NCBI RefSeq assembly: GCF_001651875.1
Contig: NZ_LNQB01000064.1
Span: 43,726 to 107,725, forward strand
DNA length: 64,000 bases
Direction: 5' to 3'
Origin: Sinorhizobium saheli
Lineage (GTDB): Bacteria > Pseudomonadota > Alphaproteobacteria > Rhizobiales > Rhizobiaceae
Made by a program: the position numbers and the translations under genes
In this document: positions 24,542 through 33,494 of the stretch, one piece after another
Layout of the letters: every line of letters starts with the position of its first letter
Position numbering within the stretch: the stretch's first letter is position 1
Notes under the pieces: generated by a model
What the model was told of the DNA's origin: nothing
Databases searched by the model: none
Seen by the model: only the letters and a program-made list of their open reading frames with translations

Positions 24542-24608
24542 TCCGATGCTACGCCGCGCCTCTTGCCCGAGGCGCAAGAGGTCGCCGAGCGCTGTGGAAT
24601 GCCGCAAC

Positions 24609-24637
24609 AAAAAGCCCGCCGGTCCGGCGGGCTTTTT
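24609..24637. terminator. Bidirectional intrinsic terminator
   Basis: AAAAAGCCCGCCGG and CCGGCGGGCTTTTT form one long stem with T runs on both strands. It ends gapR from the left and the DUF882 gene from the right. Confidence 0.92.
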
Positions 24638-24658
24638 CGTTTCGATGACAAGTCCAGA

Positions 24659-26482
24659 TCAGTTGGTGCTGAACTTCTTCACTTCCATGAAGTTCACCGC
24701 GCTGCCGCTGAAGCGCGCCGTGTCGACGGCACCGGCATCGCTGCTGAAGCCGGCCGCATAGACGGTGGTCGGCGCAACCCGGAGCGATTTGCTGACGAAG
24801 CGCGGCGCCTTGACCGGCTTCGACAGGGTCGCGACGCGGCCGGTCGTCAGCGCCCATTCGGAAATGATCTTCTGCGTGAGCTTCGGCTCGGTGCGAACGG
24901 AAGACCGGGCCACCGCATCCGCGTCCTGCTTCTTCGGGCGGGAGCCCTTCGCGGGTGCATCGACGCGCATGTCGAAGGCGCTGTCAAAGATCGCCTGGCG
25001 CGAACTCGTGCGCGTTTGCGGCACATAGGCGGCCATCTGGACGGACGGGGCGGGAGGCCGCTCATCCGCGGTGGGCGCAGCGAGGGCGACACGCGTCCTG
25101 GCGGCAGCGGCCTCGTCGCCCAGGCCTTCGGCCGAGGCGAGCACCGGACGCTCCGCAACGGCCGGAACGGCGACCTCGGCTCCGGCGACGGCCGCAAGCG
25201 CCTCTTCGCCGGCCGGGCGCATGCCCGGCACTGGCACGAAACCGAGTTCCGGAGTCTGGCCGTCGGCGGCGGCAACGAGCGTCTCGTTGGCGACGATCGC
25301 ATTCATTTCATGCCGGTCGAGCATTTGCGGCACCGGCACCTTGAGCCCGCTCAGATCCGCATATTCCGAAGGCATCGCCGCCGCCAGCGCCTCCTGGGCG
25401 CTGTTCTTCTGCTCTGCGACGAGCGCGACGGCTACGCCGCCGTCGGACGGCGTTTCCTTGAAGGCGGGACGCACCGCCGGCACCGGCGCGTTGATGTCCT
25501 GCTGCTCCTGTGCGGCTGCGGCAGTGGAACCGGCGACGCCCGGAAGCGCTTCCTGCTTCGCCGAAGCCGACGCGGTCTGGACCTTGGCCGGCGCTTCCTC
25601 GTCGCCGCCCTCGCCCGGACCGGCGGCGATTGCCGTCGGTTCTTCATCCTCGTCGCCGCCGCCGAAGAGCGCGGCGAACAGGTTGCGGCGCTTGCCGCCG
25701 CCCACGTCGCCCGGTCCCTTGGCACCGCCGCCGGCAACCTCGATCGCCGATGCGCCTACGCGGCGCTTGTAATCGGCAACCGCCTGCTCATAGCCGGGCA
25801 GCGGCCGGCCGTCGGAGGGGATGTGCATGGTCTTGCCGTCGGGGAAGAGCCGCGCGAGCTCGTTGCGGGTCATGCGCGGCCAGGCGCGCACCCCGCCGAC
25901 GTCCATGTGGACGAAGGGCGAACCCGACGTCGGATAATAGCCGACGCCGCCGACCTGGAATTTCATGCCGATCTCGCGCAGCGTCTTGAGCTTCACGTCC
26001 GGCAGGTAGAAGTCCATCGCCTTGCCGAGCATGTGCTGGCTCTTCTTGGCGACGCCCTTCGAGCGGGACCGCAACATGCTGTTGGTCGCGGGCGAGCGAT
26101 AGGCCGAGACGACGTGGATGTAATCGCGCGAGCCGCTCCTCTGGTAGACTTCCCAGACGAGGTCGAGCAGGCGCGGGTCCATCCTGGTCGGCTCGTTTCG
26201 CCGCCAGTCGCGGAGGAATCGGTTGATCTGCTGCAGCCCCTTCTGGTCGTAGCGGCCGTTGCGCTTGAAGGTGATCTGCGCCTTTTCCTTGGTGTGGATG
26301 AAATAGAGCTTCAGGGTGCGGGTCTGGCCGGCGGCCTCGACCGGAGGCGCCATGCCCGGGGTCACGAGGGAACAGGCCAAGGCGATGGAGGCAAGCACCT
26401 GCGGCGCCTTGCGGGCCACCGCCGAGCAGAGTCTGCGCGCTAGGGAACCGGCTGGTTCCTCCAAACCGAACAAATTTGGCAT
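24659..26482 (-). CDS. DUF882 (peptidase M15-like) exported protein with long disordered tail
   Basis: This 607-residue protein has an N-terminal hydrophobic export signal (about 28-50) and then the DUF882 domain, a fold shared with the YcbK/M15 zinc peptidases. Visible metal-site motifs are SAYRSPATNSMLRSRS, SQHMLGKAMDFYLPD and, after GVGYYPTSGSP, FVHMDVGGVR. The domain ends near residue 250. The remaining 350 residues are an Ala/Pro/Glu-rich, probably disordered region with a short ordered end. It is likely a periplasmic peptidoglycan-binding or trimming protein. The tail is much longer than in E. coli YcbK (182 residues). It lies downstream of tacA but has its own promoter. Confidence 0.82.
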   Translation of the reverse strand: MPNLFGLEEPAGSLARRLCSAVARKAPQVLASIALACSLVTPGMAPPVEAAGQTRTLKLYFIHTKEKAQITFKRNGRYDQKGLQQINRFLRDWRRNEPTRMDPRLLDLVWEVYQRSGSRDYIHVVSAYRSPATNSMLRSRSKGVAKKSQHMLGKAMDFYLPDVKLKTLREIGMKFQVGGVGYYPTSGSPFVHMDVGGVRAWPRMTRNELARLFPDGKTMHIPSDGRPLPGYEQAVADYKRRVGASAIEVAGGGAKGPGDVGGGKRRNLFAALFGGGDEDEEPTAIAAGPGEGGDEEAPAKVQTASASAKQEALPGVAGSTAAAAQEQQDINAPVPAVRPAFKETPSDGGVAVALVAEQKNSAQEALAAAMPSEYADLSGLKVPVPQMLDRHEMNAIVANETLVAAADGQTPELGFVPVPGMRPAGEEALAAVAGAEVAVPAVAERPVLASAEGLGDEAAAARTRVALAAPTADERPPAPSVQMAAYVPQTRTSSRQAIFDSAFDMRVDAPAKGSRPKKQDADAVARSSVRTEPKLTQKIISEWALTTGRVATLSKPVKAPRFVSKSLRVAPTTVYAAGFSSDAGAVDTARFSGSAVNFMEVKKFSTN

Positions 26483-26527
26483 TCAATCCCCGTCCGACGG
26501 ACAACCGTGCTTTGTTGTCTCAGATGA

Positions 26528-26607
26528 CTGTCAAATAAGGTGACAGCATGGCAAATATGCCACAGTGGTCACCGCCCCTTATAATATAGTGAACAGTTTG
26601 CTAACAA
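26528..26607 (-). promoter_or_regulatory. Promoter and palindromes before the DUF882 gene
   Basis: On the minus strand -35 TTGTTA (complement of 26602-26607) and -10 TTATAA (26579-26584) are 17 bases apart. Just downstream are two palindromes: TGGCA-N4-TGCCA (26549-26562) and CTGTCA-N7-TGACAG (26528-26546). They lie in the untranslated leader and could be operators. The regulator is unknown. Confidence 0.5.
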
Positions 26608-26662
26608 GGTCTAAACGGCGGTGACCGATTTGCACGGCAAATGAGTTGTGAATGCGTCGAAT

Positions 26663-28207
26663 TTATGCCGCCTCGCGCAGCGGATCATCGGGATCGATGC
26701 CGTAATCCTTGAGTTTCCGGTAAAGAGTCGAGCGGCCGATTCCGAGCTTGCGCGCCACCTGGCTCATCTGCCCGCGATAGAACTTCAGCGCGAAGCGAAT
26801 CAGTTCCTCCTCGACCTCGGCGAGCTTGCGCACGTCGCCGCCCTCGCTGAGGCTGGCGATGGCGTTGTCCGACCTGCCTTCCGGCGCCGGTTCGCGCGGA
26901 GCGGATTTGTCCTGCGAGCCCGTCTCGACCCGCGCAGCCATTGAATTGTCGGCCACTGCCGGGCGGCGTTCCGGTCCCGCTTCGCCCCAGGAGAAGCCGC
27001 TGCGGTCGGCGACGACGTAGCCGGGTATCTGGGTCGCCACCTGCGGGAAATCCTTGACCGTGAGCTCGTTGCCCTCGGCAAGCACGACCGCGCGGAAGAT
27101 GGCGTTTTCGAGCTGGCGGATATTGCCCGGCCAGTCATAGGCCGTCAGCAGCGCCATCGCCCCGCTCGTGACCGTCAGCGGCCGATTGAGTCTCTGCTCG
27201 GCGGCGAAGCGCTCGACGAAGGCGCGCACCAGGACCGGAATGTCCTCCTTGCGCCGGCGCAGCGCCGGAATGGTGATCGGGAAGACGTTGAGACGATAGT
27301 AGAGGTCCTCGCGGAAGCGGCCCTCGCGCACCTCGTTGATCAGATCCTTGTTCGTCGCCGAGATCAGCCGCACGTTCACCTTGTGCGGTTGGCGCGCGCC
27401 GATCGTCTCGATCTCGCCCTGCTGCACCGCGCGCAGGAGCTTGACCTGGACGTCGAGGGGAAGATCGCCGATTTCGTCGAGGAAGAGGGTGCCGCCGTCC
27501 GCATCGACGAACTTGCCGCTGTGCCTTTCCGTCGCCCCCGTGAAGGCGCCCTTCTCGTGGCCGAAGAGGATGCTCTCGACCAGGTTATGGGGAATGGCGC
27601 CGCAGTTGACGGTGACGAAGGGCCTGTTCGCCCGGTCGCTCGCCGACTGGATCGCGCGCGCCACCATTTCCTTGCCGACGCCCGACTCACCTTCGAGCAC
27701 GACCGGAATGTTCGACTGGGCGGCGCGGCGGGCGAGATCGATGACGCGGATCATCGCCGGGCTTGCGGAAACGATATCGTCGAAGCCGACCGATCCCCCG
27801 CGCGGCCGCCGCGCGGTTTTCACCTTGCCGTCGCGGCTCGCCATCTTCAGCGCATTGCCGATCGCGATCGACAGGCGCTCGGGCGAGACCGGCTTGACGA
27901 GGAAGTCGAAGGCACCCGCCTGCATCGCCTGGACGACCGTTTCGATGCGGCCCTGGCCCGTCTGGACGATGACCGGCGTGTCGATGCCGCGCTCGGCGAG
28001 CGCCTCGAGAAAACCGTGACCGTTCATTTCCGGCATCAGCAGATCGAGCAGGATGACGTCCATGATGCCGCCCTTGCGCTCCATGAGTTCGAGACCGCTG
28101 CGCCCGTTGTCGGCGAGATGCGCGACATGACCGAGCCGTTCGATCATGCTCGTCAGCAACCGGCGCTGGACCGGATCGTCGTCGATGACAAGAATATGGG
28201 ATGTCAC
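26663..28207 (-). CDS. tacA: Sigma-54-dependent response regulator, TacA-like
   Basis: This 514-residue NtrC-type activator has a receiver domain (1-120) with the phospho-acceptor Asp55 in VILLDLLMPEMNG. An AAA+ domain follows with Walker A GESGVGKE near 175, the sigma-54 contact motif GAFTGA, and Walker B-like GGTLFLDEIGDLP. The end carries a Fis-type HTH, MSQVARKLGIGRSTLYRKLK. In Caulobacter TacA drives stalk and developmental genes and is itself CtrA-controlled; the S. meliloti orthologue is named tacA. No histidine kinase is next to it. Three TGCCA repeats lie upstream (28255-28282), but no CtrA box was seen. Confidence 0.88.
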   Translation of the reverse strand: MTSHILVIDDDPVQRRLLTSMIERLGHVAHLADNGRSGLELMERKGGIMDVILLDLLMPEMNGHGFLEALAERGIDTPVIVQTGQGRIETVVQAMQAGAFDFLVKPVSPERLSIAIGNALKMASRDGKVKTARRPRGGSVGFDDIVSASPAMIRVIDLARRAAQSNIPVVLEGESGVGKEMVARAIQSASDRANRPFVTVNCGAIPHNLVESILFGHEKGAFTGATERHSGKFVDADGGTLFLDEIGDLPLDVQVKLLRAVQQGEIETIGARQPHKVNVRLISATNKDLINEVREGRFREDLYYRLNVFPITIPALRRRKEDIPVLVRAFVERFAAEQRLNRPLTVTSGAMALLTAYDWPGNIRQLENAIFRAVVLAEGNELTVKDFPQVATQIPGYVVADRSGFSWGEAGPERRPAVADNSMAARVETGSQDKSAPREPAPEGRSDNAIASLSEGGDVRKLAEVEEELIRFALKFYRGQMSQVARKLGIGRSTLYRKLKDYGIDPDDPLREAA

Positions 28208-28363
28208 GAAAGCCTCCTGCTCAGGACATGGCGGATACTTTGGCCAACCTCATGTGCCAAATCATGCCAGTCATTCGTGCCACAAAGGGCTGAACATCAT
28301 GTTTTGAGAAACGCTTGCATTTTATCCATTGCGGGCGATAGCAATGGGCCCCATATCGCTTGC

Positions 28364-28408
28364 CTGCGGCGCCCGTGCGTTTCAGACGCACAAGGCTCGC
28401 TGCAGCAG
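28364..28408. repeat. Short palindromic repeat GCGGCGC...AGACGC...GCTGCAGCA
   Basis: This is a degenerate copy of the unit also found at 33392-33437, 46971-47012 (inverted) and 63022-63056: CAGCGCCGCGCGTCTT, a short loop, GACGCGCAAAGGTCGC, GTAGCA. It lies just upstream of the pepF start. Confidence 0.6.
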
Positions 28409-28429
28409 TCAGAAACGAGAGAAACGCCG

Positions 28430-30301
28430 ATGAATTTCGCCTCGCTCCTCCTCGCCGGCTTCGGCCGATCCTCCGTCCGCGCGCAGGCCGGTGAGGCCGG
28501 AGGCGCGACCGCAGAGCTCGGCGACCTGCCCTCCTGGCGGCTTCAGGATCTCTATCTTTCGCCCGCTTCGGAGGAGTTCCGCTCGGACATGGCGAAGGCC
28601 GAAGCCGACGCGATCGCCTTCGAGGGCAAATGGAAGGGCAAGCTCGCCGAAGCCGCCGGCAGGACCGACAACGAAGGCATCGGCGCGGCAGTGAAGGAAT
28701 TCGAGGCGCTCGAGGACCTGATGGGCCGCATCGCCGCCTTTGCCGGGCTCACCTATTTCTCCGACACGTCAAATCCGGCGAACGGCAAGCTCTATGGCGA
28801 CGTCCAGTCGAAGCTCACCGACATCTCGGCGCATCTTTTGTTCTTCTCCCTCGAGCTCAACCGCATCGAGGACGCGGTGATCGACGCGGCGCTTGCGGCC
28901 GACAGCCTCGCCGCGCACTACAAGCCCTGGATCCTCGACCTGCGAAAGGACAAGCCCTACCAGCTCGAAGACAAGCTGGAGCAGCTCTTCCTCGAAAAAT
29001 CGATGACGGGCGCGAGCGCCTTCAACCGGCTTTTCGACGAGACGATCGCCTCGCTCACCTTCTCGGTCGACGGCAAGGCGCTGCCGCTCGAGATGACGCT
29101 GAACCTCCTCCAGGAGCCTTCCGCGGAGCTGCGCAAGAAGGCCGCTCAGGCGCTCGCGGAGACCTTCAAGGCGAATATCCGCACCTTCACGCTCGTCACC
29201 AACACGCTTGCCAAGGACAAGGAAATCTCCGACCGGTGGCGCGGCTTCGAGGATATCGCCGACAGCCGCCATCTCGCCAACCGCGTCGAGCGCGACGTGG
29301 TGGATGCGCTCGCCGCCGCGGTGAAGGCCGCCTATCCGCGCCTCTCGCACCGCTACTATGCGATGAAGGCCAAATGGCTAGGCATGGAGCAGATGGACTT
29401 CTGGGACCGCAACGCCCCGCTGCCTGAAACGCCGAACGTCACCATCCCCTGGGACAGGGCGAAGGACACGGTGCTTTCCGCCTATCACGCCTTTTCGCCG
29501 GAGATGGCCTCGATCGCGCGGCGCTTCTTCGATGACAACTGGATCGACGCCCCGGTCCGTCCCGGCAAGGCGCCCGGCGCCTTCGCCCATCCGACGGTCC
29601 CCTCCGCCCACCCCTATGTCCTCGTCAACTATCTCGGCAAACCGCGCGACGTGATGACGCTTGCCCACGAGCTCGGCCACGGCGTCCACCAGGTGCTGGC
29701 CGGCGCACAAGGGGCGCTGATGGCCTCGACCCCGCTGACGCTCGCGGAAACCGCCTCCGTCTTCGGCGAGATGCTGACCTTCCGCGCCCTCCTCGACCAG
29801 ACCAGGGACAAGCGCGAGCGCAAGGCCATGCTCGCGCAGAAGGTCGAGGACATGATCAACACGGTCGTGCGCCAGATCGCCTTCTATGAATTCGAGCGCA
29901 AGGTGCACACGGCCCGCAAGGAAGGCGAACTGACCGCGGAAGACCTGGGCAAGCTGTGGCTGTCGGTCCAGAGCGAAAGCCTCGGCCCGGCGATCCGGAT
30001 TTCCGACGGCTACGAGACCTTCTGGGCCTACATCCCCCACTTCATCCATTCGCCCTTCTACGTCTATGCCTATGCCTTCGGCGACTGCCTGGTGAACTCG
30101 CTATACGCCGTCTACCAGACGGCCGAGAGTGGCTTCCAGGAGAAGTATTTCGACATGCTGAAGGCGGGGGGAACCAAGCATCACTCCGAGCTGCTGGCGC
30201 CTTTCGGGCTCAATGCCGCCGACCCGTCGTTCTGGGCACAGGGCCTGTCGATGATTGAAGGGCTGATCGACGAGCTGGAGGCGCTTGATAGAGCGGGATA
30301 A
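28430..30301 (+). CDS. pepF: Oligoendopeptidase F, M3 family
   Basis: This 623-residue zinc metallopeptidase cuts oligopeptides in the cytosol. The gluzincin motif HELGH is at residues 413-417 in TLAHELGHGVHQV, and the third ligand glutamate follows in LAETASVFGEM. The M3B pattern YIPHFIHSPFYVYAYAFGD near the end is present. The length is typical of pepF/M3 family members. The start at 28430 is the first ATG after the repeat; a longer in-frame opening to 27383 is only the shadow of tacA. The last codons and the stop (GATAGAGCGGGATAA) lie in a mosaic repeat. Confidence 0.92.
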   Translation: MNFASLLLAGFGRSSVRAQAGEAGGATAELGDLPSWRLQDLYLSPASEEFRSDMAKAEADAIAFEGKWKGKLAEAAGRTDNEGIGAAVKEFEALEDLMGRIAAFAGLTYFSDTSNPANGKLYGDVQSKLTDISAHLLFFSLELNRIEDAVIDAALAADSLAAHYKPWILDLRKDKPYQLEDKLEQLFLEKSMTGASAFNRLFDETIASLTFSVDGKALPLEMTLNLLQEPSAELRKKAAQALAETFKANIRTFTLVTNTLAKDKEISDRWRGFEDIADSRHLANRVERDVVDALAAAVKAAYPRLSHRYYAMKAKWLGMEQMDFWDRNAPLPETPNVTIPWDRAKDTVLSAYHAFSPEMASIARRFFDDNWIDAPVRPGKAPGAFAHPTVPSAHPYVLVNYLGKPRDVMTLAHELGHGVHQVLAGAQGALMASTPLTLAETASVFGEMLTFRALLDQTRDKRERKAMLAQKVEDMINTVVRQIAFYEFERKVHTARKEGELTAEDLGKLWLSVQSESLGPAIRISDGYETFWAYIPHFIHSPFYVYAYAFGDCLVNSLYAVYQTAESGFQEKYFDMLKAGGTKHHSELLAPFGLNAADPSFWAQGLSMIEGLIDELEALDRAG

Positions 30302-30350
30302 AGGAGACGCGCGCGCGGTTTTCCGCCCGCATCCCGCGTCTCGACCTTTG
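30290..30350. repeat. Mosaic repeat covering the pepF stop codon
   Basis: TAGAGCGGGATAA, then GCGGTTTTCCGCCCGCATCCCGC, matches the unit at 35184-35236. The first bases encode the last residues and stop of PepF. Confidence 0.55.
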
Positions 30351-30387
30351 AGCTTGATGATTTGCCGGCGGAGCCCCTCCGCGGCTG

Positions 30388-31572
30388 ATGAAAGAACGAC
30401 AGCGACCGGCTTCGATGATCGAACACGCGCCCTTTGTCCTCTTCCGGGACGACAGCGAGAACCGCACGACGGTCTTCGCCGAACCCTCGCGTGTCGTGAC
30501 GGCGCGGACCCGCGCCGAGTTCCGTCGCGGCCTTGCCGAACTCGAGGCCGCCCACCGCGCCGGCAAGTGGATCGCGGGCTTCATGGCCTACGAAGCCGGC
30601 CACCTCTTCGAGAAAAAGCTTGAAGCCTTTGCCGAAGAGAACCGCGAAACGCCGCTGATGTCCTTCGGCATTTTCGACGCGCCGGCGGAAGGCCACCCGC
30701 TGGCCGTCCCTCAACGGCGCCTCGAAAACGAGCCTTTCCTTTTGGCGCCGCGCGCCGAGTGGGACTTTCCCGCCTACCGGCAGCGCTTCGAAAGGCTGCA
30801 CCAGCACCTGCGCCAGGGCGATTGCTACCAGGCCAACCTGACGATGCCGATCCGTGCCCGCTGGTCCGGCGATCCGCTTGCCGCCTTCTGGTCGCTGATC
30901 GAGCGCCAGCCGGTGAAATACGGCGCGCTTGTCGCCCTCGACGGCCCGGTCCTGCTGTCGCGCTCGCCGGAACTCTTCTTCAGGGTGGACGCCGACGGCT
31001 GGATCGAGACGCATCCGATGAAGGGAACGGCGCGGCGCGGCGCGAGCGCCGAGGAGGACGAGGCGATTGTCGCGGCGATGCGCGCCGACGAGAAGACCCA
31101 GGCCGAGAACCGGATGATCGTCGACCTCCTGCGCAACGATATCTCGCGTGTGACCGAGGTCGGCACGTTGCATGTGCCGAAGCTCTTCGACATCGAGACC
31201 TATCCGACCGTTCACCAGATGGTGAGCCATGTCCGGGCGAAGCTTCTGCCGGACATCCGCATCGGCGACATCTTTGCCGCCCTCTTTCCCTGCGGCTCGG
31301 TCACCGGTGCGCCGAAGATCAGGGCGATGGAGATCCTGCATGAGCTGGAGTCCGGGCCGCGCGACGCCTATTGCGGCGCGATCGGCTTCATCGCGCCGAA
31401 CGGCGTGATGCGCTTCAACGTCGCCATCCGCACCATCTCGCTCTTTGCCGATGGCCGGGCGGTCTTCAACGTCGGCGGCGGCATCGTCTTTGATTCGAGG
31501 GCCGAGGCCGAATACGACGAGTGCCTGCTCAAGGCCCGCTTCGCCATCGGCGACGCCGAGATCCCGCGATGA
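30388..31572 (+). CDS. pabB: Aminodeoxychorismate synthase component I
   Basis: This 394-residue protein of the chorismate-binding family aminates chorismate to ADC for p-aminobenzoate and folate. Typical motifs are QGDCYQANLTMPIRA, SRSPELFF, HPMKGTARRG, ENRMIVDLLRNDISRV and FPCGSVTGAPKIRAMEIL. It lacks a long N-terminal domain and is of the short PabB form, which depends on a separate glutaminase (PabA/TrpG) not found here. The ATG at 30415 is an alternative start. It overlaps pabC by 4 bases (ATGA). Confidence 0.92.
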   Translation: MKERQRPASMIEHAPFVLFRDDSENRTTVFAEPSRVVTARTRAEFRRGLAELEAAHRAGKWIAGFMAYEAGHLFEKKLEAFAEENRETPLMSFGIFDAPAEGHPLAVPQRRLENEPFLLAPRAEWDFPAYRQRFERLHQHLRQGDCYQANLTMPIRARWSGDPLAAFWSLIERQPVKYGALVALDGPVLLSRSPELFFRVDADGWIETHPMKGTARRGASAEEDEAIVAAMRADEKTQAENRMIVDLLRNDISRVTEVGTLHVPKLFDIETYPTVHQMVSHVRAKLLPDIRIGDIFAALFPCGSVTGAPKIRAMEILHELESGPRDAYCGAIGFIAPNGVMRFNVAIRTISLFADGRAVFNVGGGIVFDSRAEAEYDECLLKARFAIGDAEIPR

Positions 31573-32195
31573 GCGAGTTTTCCCTGATCGAAACGCTGCG
31601 CTACGAACCGGAACACGGCTTCGTCCGGCTGCGGCTGCATCTGGCGCGCCTGACGCGCTCGGCCCGACGGCTCGGCTTTGCCGGCGCCGACGCGGCGGAG
31701 GCCCGGCTGCACGAGGCGGTCGGCGGTGCCGGCGCCCCCTTACGCGTCCGGCTCACCCTCGGTCGCCAAGGCGCCATGGACATAACGACGGCGCCCTTTG
31801 TGCCGCTGCCGGCCGACACGGTGTGGCGGGTGCGGATCGCATCGGCGCGCGTCGATTCCGGCGACCGGCTGCTTCGGATGAAGACCACGCGGCGCAGCGT
31901 CTACGAGGCGGCGCGCGGCGAGTTTTCCCCGGTGGAGGCCGACGAGGTGCTTCTGCTCAACGAGAAGGGGGAGGTGTGCGAGGGCACGATAACCTCGATC
32001 TTCCTCGAGGATGGCACCGGAACGCTGAAGACCCCGCCGCTCGCCTGCGGCCTGCTCGCGGGCGTGCTGCGCACCGAACTCGTCTGCCAGCGGCGGGCGC
32101 GGGTTGAGCGGCTGTCGCCGGCCGATCTTCAAGGCGGCCGCCTTTACGTGGGCAACTCGCTAAGGGGCCTGATCCGGGCTGAGATCGGGATCTGA
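31569..32195 (+). CDS. pabC: Aminodeoxychorismate lyase / class IV aminotransferase
   Basis: This 208-residue PLP fold type IV enzyme would split 4-amino-4-deoxychorismate to p-aminobenzoate and pyruvate, completing the step begun by PabB. The PLP lysine is in LLRMKTTRRSVYEAA; LLLNEKGEVCEGTITSIFLE and TPPLACGLLAGVLR are the cofactor phosphate and substrate-site motifs. It is shorter than E. coli PabC (269). It is coupled to pabB, and its 3' end overlaps the convergent GGDEF gene by 36 bases. Confidence 0.88.
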   Translation: MSEFSLIETLRYEPEHGFVRLRLHLARLTRSARRLGFAGADAAEARLHEAVGGAGAPLRVRLTLGRQGAMDITTAPFVPLPADTVWRVRIASARVDSGDRLLRMKTTRRSVYEAARGEFSPVEADEVLLLNEKGEVCEGTITSIFLEDGTGTLKTPPLACGLLAGVLRTELVCQRRARVERLSPADLQGGRLYVGNSLRGLIRAEIGI

Positions 32196-33110
32196 GCCGG
32201 GCAGGGTATAGCGCTTGACGCGGTCCCGCCCTTCGCGCTTGGCAAGGTAGAGCGCTTCGTCCGCCCGGGAATAGATGTCGCGGACGGCATCGCCCTCGCG
32301 ATATTCCGCAAGCCCGACCGAGCAGGTGTAGCAAAACTCGGGAATGTTCGCGAGCGGTCGCGAGGAGCGCACCTTGTCGAGCAGGCGATCGAGGATGAGG
32401 TTCGCTTCGCTGACGGTCGTGTCGGGCAGGATCAGCATGAATTCCTCGCCGCCGATCCGTCCGAAGCAGTCGGAACGACGGACGAAGGATTGCATCTGGC
32501 GGGCGAAATCGAGCAGCACCTCGTCGCCGCGATGGTGGCCGTACCGATCGTTGATCGCCTTGAAATAGTCGATGTCGATGATCGCCACGCAACCCCACAT
32601 ATGCGGGTTCTCGGCGCAGTTCTGGACGAACTCGGCAAGCCTTTCCATCGTGTAGCGGCGGTTCGGCGCGCTGGTCAGCTCATCCACCTGCGAGGCCCGC
32701 AGCGCGAAGTCGCGGTCCTGCCTGAGCTTGCGCTCCTCGGCCCTGACGTTGGTGATATCGACTGCAATGCAGAGCATCCAGCCCTTCTGGTCCACCGTTT
32801 CCGTCATCCACAGCCAGCGGCCGTCATGGAGGTCCGTCTCCACGGTTCGAAACGGAATCTTGCCGCGCCGGCTGGCGGTCGCGGATATCCAGGCTTCGAC
32901 GTCGTCGGTCTTGAGCACCGTGCCCCTTTGCGCGAGGTGATTGCGGCGCATGATCTCGGCCCAGGTCGGGGTCTCGTCCGCGGCGATATGGTAGGCGGAG
33001 CGGAAGGCGGCATTGGCGTAGCGCAGCCGGTCGTGCTGGTCGTAAAGGGCGATCAGCACGGGCGTTGTGGCCTGCAAGCCCATCAGCGTCTTGAGATGAT
33101 CACCTGGCAC
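32160..33110 (-). CDS. PAS-GGDEF diguanylate cyclase
   Basis: This 316-residue protein has an N-terminal PAS-like sensor domain (LIALYDQHDRLRYANAAFRSAY at its start), a short helical linker, and a GGDEF domain (about 145-300). Active-site parts are IIDIDYFKAINDRYGH with metal-binding Asp and the GGEEF loop in RIGGEEFMLILPD. It should make cyclic di-GMP in the cytosol. There is no transmembrane segment. Its end overlaps pabC on the opposite strand. Confidence 0.9.
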   Translation of the reverse strand: MPGDHLKTLMGLQATTPVLIALYDQHDRLRYANAAFRSAYHIAADETPTWAEIMRRNHLAQRGTVLKTDDVEAWISATASRRGKIPFRTVETDLHDGRWLWMTETVDQKGWMLCIAVDITNVRAEERKLRQDRDFALRASQVDELTSAPNRRYTMERLAEFVQNCAENPHMWGCVAIIDIDYFKAINDRYGHHRGDEVLLDFARQMQSFVRRSDCFGRIGGEEFMLILPDTTVSEANLILDRLLDKVRSSRPLANIPEFCYTCSVGLAEYREGDAVRDIYSRADEALYLAKREGRDRVKRYTLPGSDPDLSPDQAP

Positions 33111-33494
33111 GATCGGTCAGCTCCAGCTTGAAAGGTCAATCAAAGCGCGAAACGGGACGACTCCGTTAAACCTATGGCACGAGACGCTTGTGGCAAGCCG
33201 GATAGCATGCGAAACGGAAGGGAAAGGTTAAGCCGCAGGCACAATCGGGCGACCGAGCCTATGACGGCGCGTCGACACCCGTCACGGTCGGGCCTGCCCG
33301 GCCTGATCCTGGGCGATGGGACGGGCGGATCCAGCGGAATCCGAAGCCGCGATTGGCCTGCCGGCCCTTTATTGTGACACGAAATTATGATCTACAGCGC
33401 CGCGCGTCCTGTCGGACGCGCAAAGGTCGCCGTAGCAGGGCGTGCTCTGCGCGCATTCAGGCACCACGTAGACTTTGTCAGGAGACACGCAAAA
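33111..33494. repeat. Intergenic region with palindromic repeat copy (33392-33437)
   Basis: No gene is seen in these 384 bases. CTACAGCGCCGCGCGTCCTG, TCGGACGCGCAAAGGTCGC and CGTAGCA at 33392-33437 are a good copy of the short palindromic repeat. The promoter of homospermidine synthase must lie in or next to it. Confidence 0.6.

Noticed and set aside
28238..28290. Sigma-54 promoter before tacA
   Set aside because: TGGCAC-like repeats occur, but no pair has the 10-base gap between GG and GC needed for a -24/-12 promoter.
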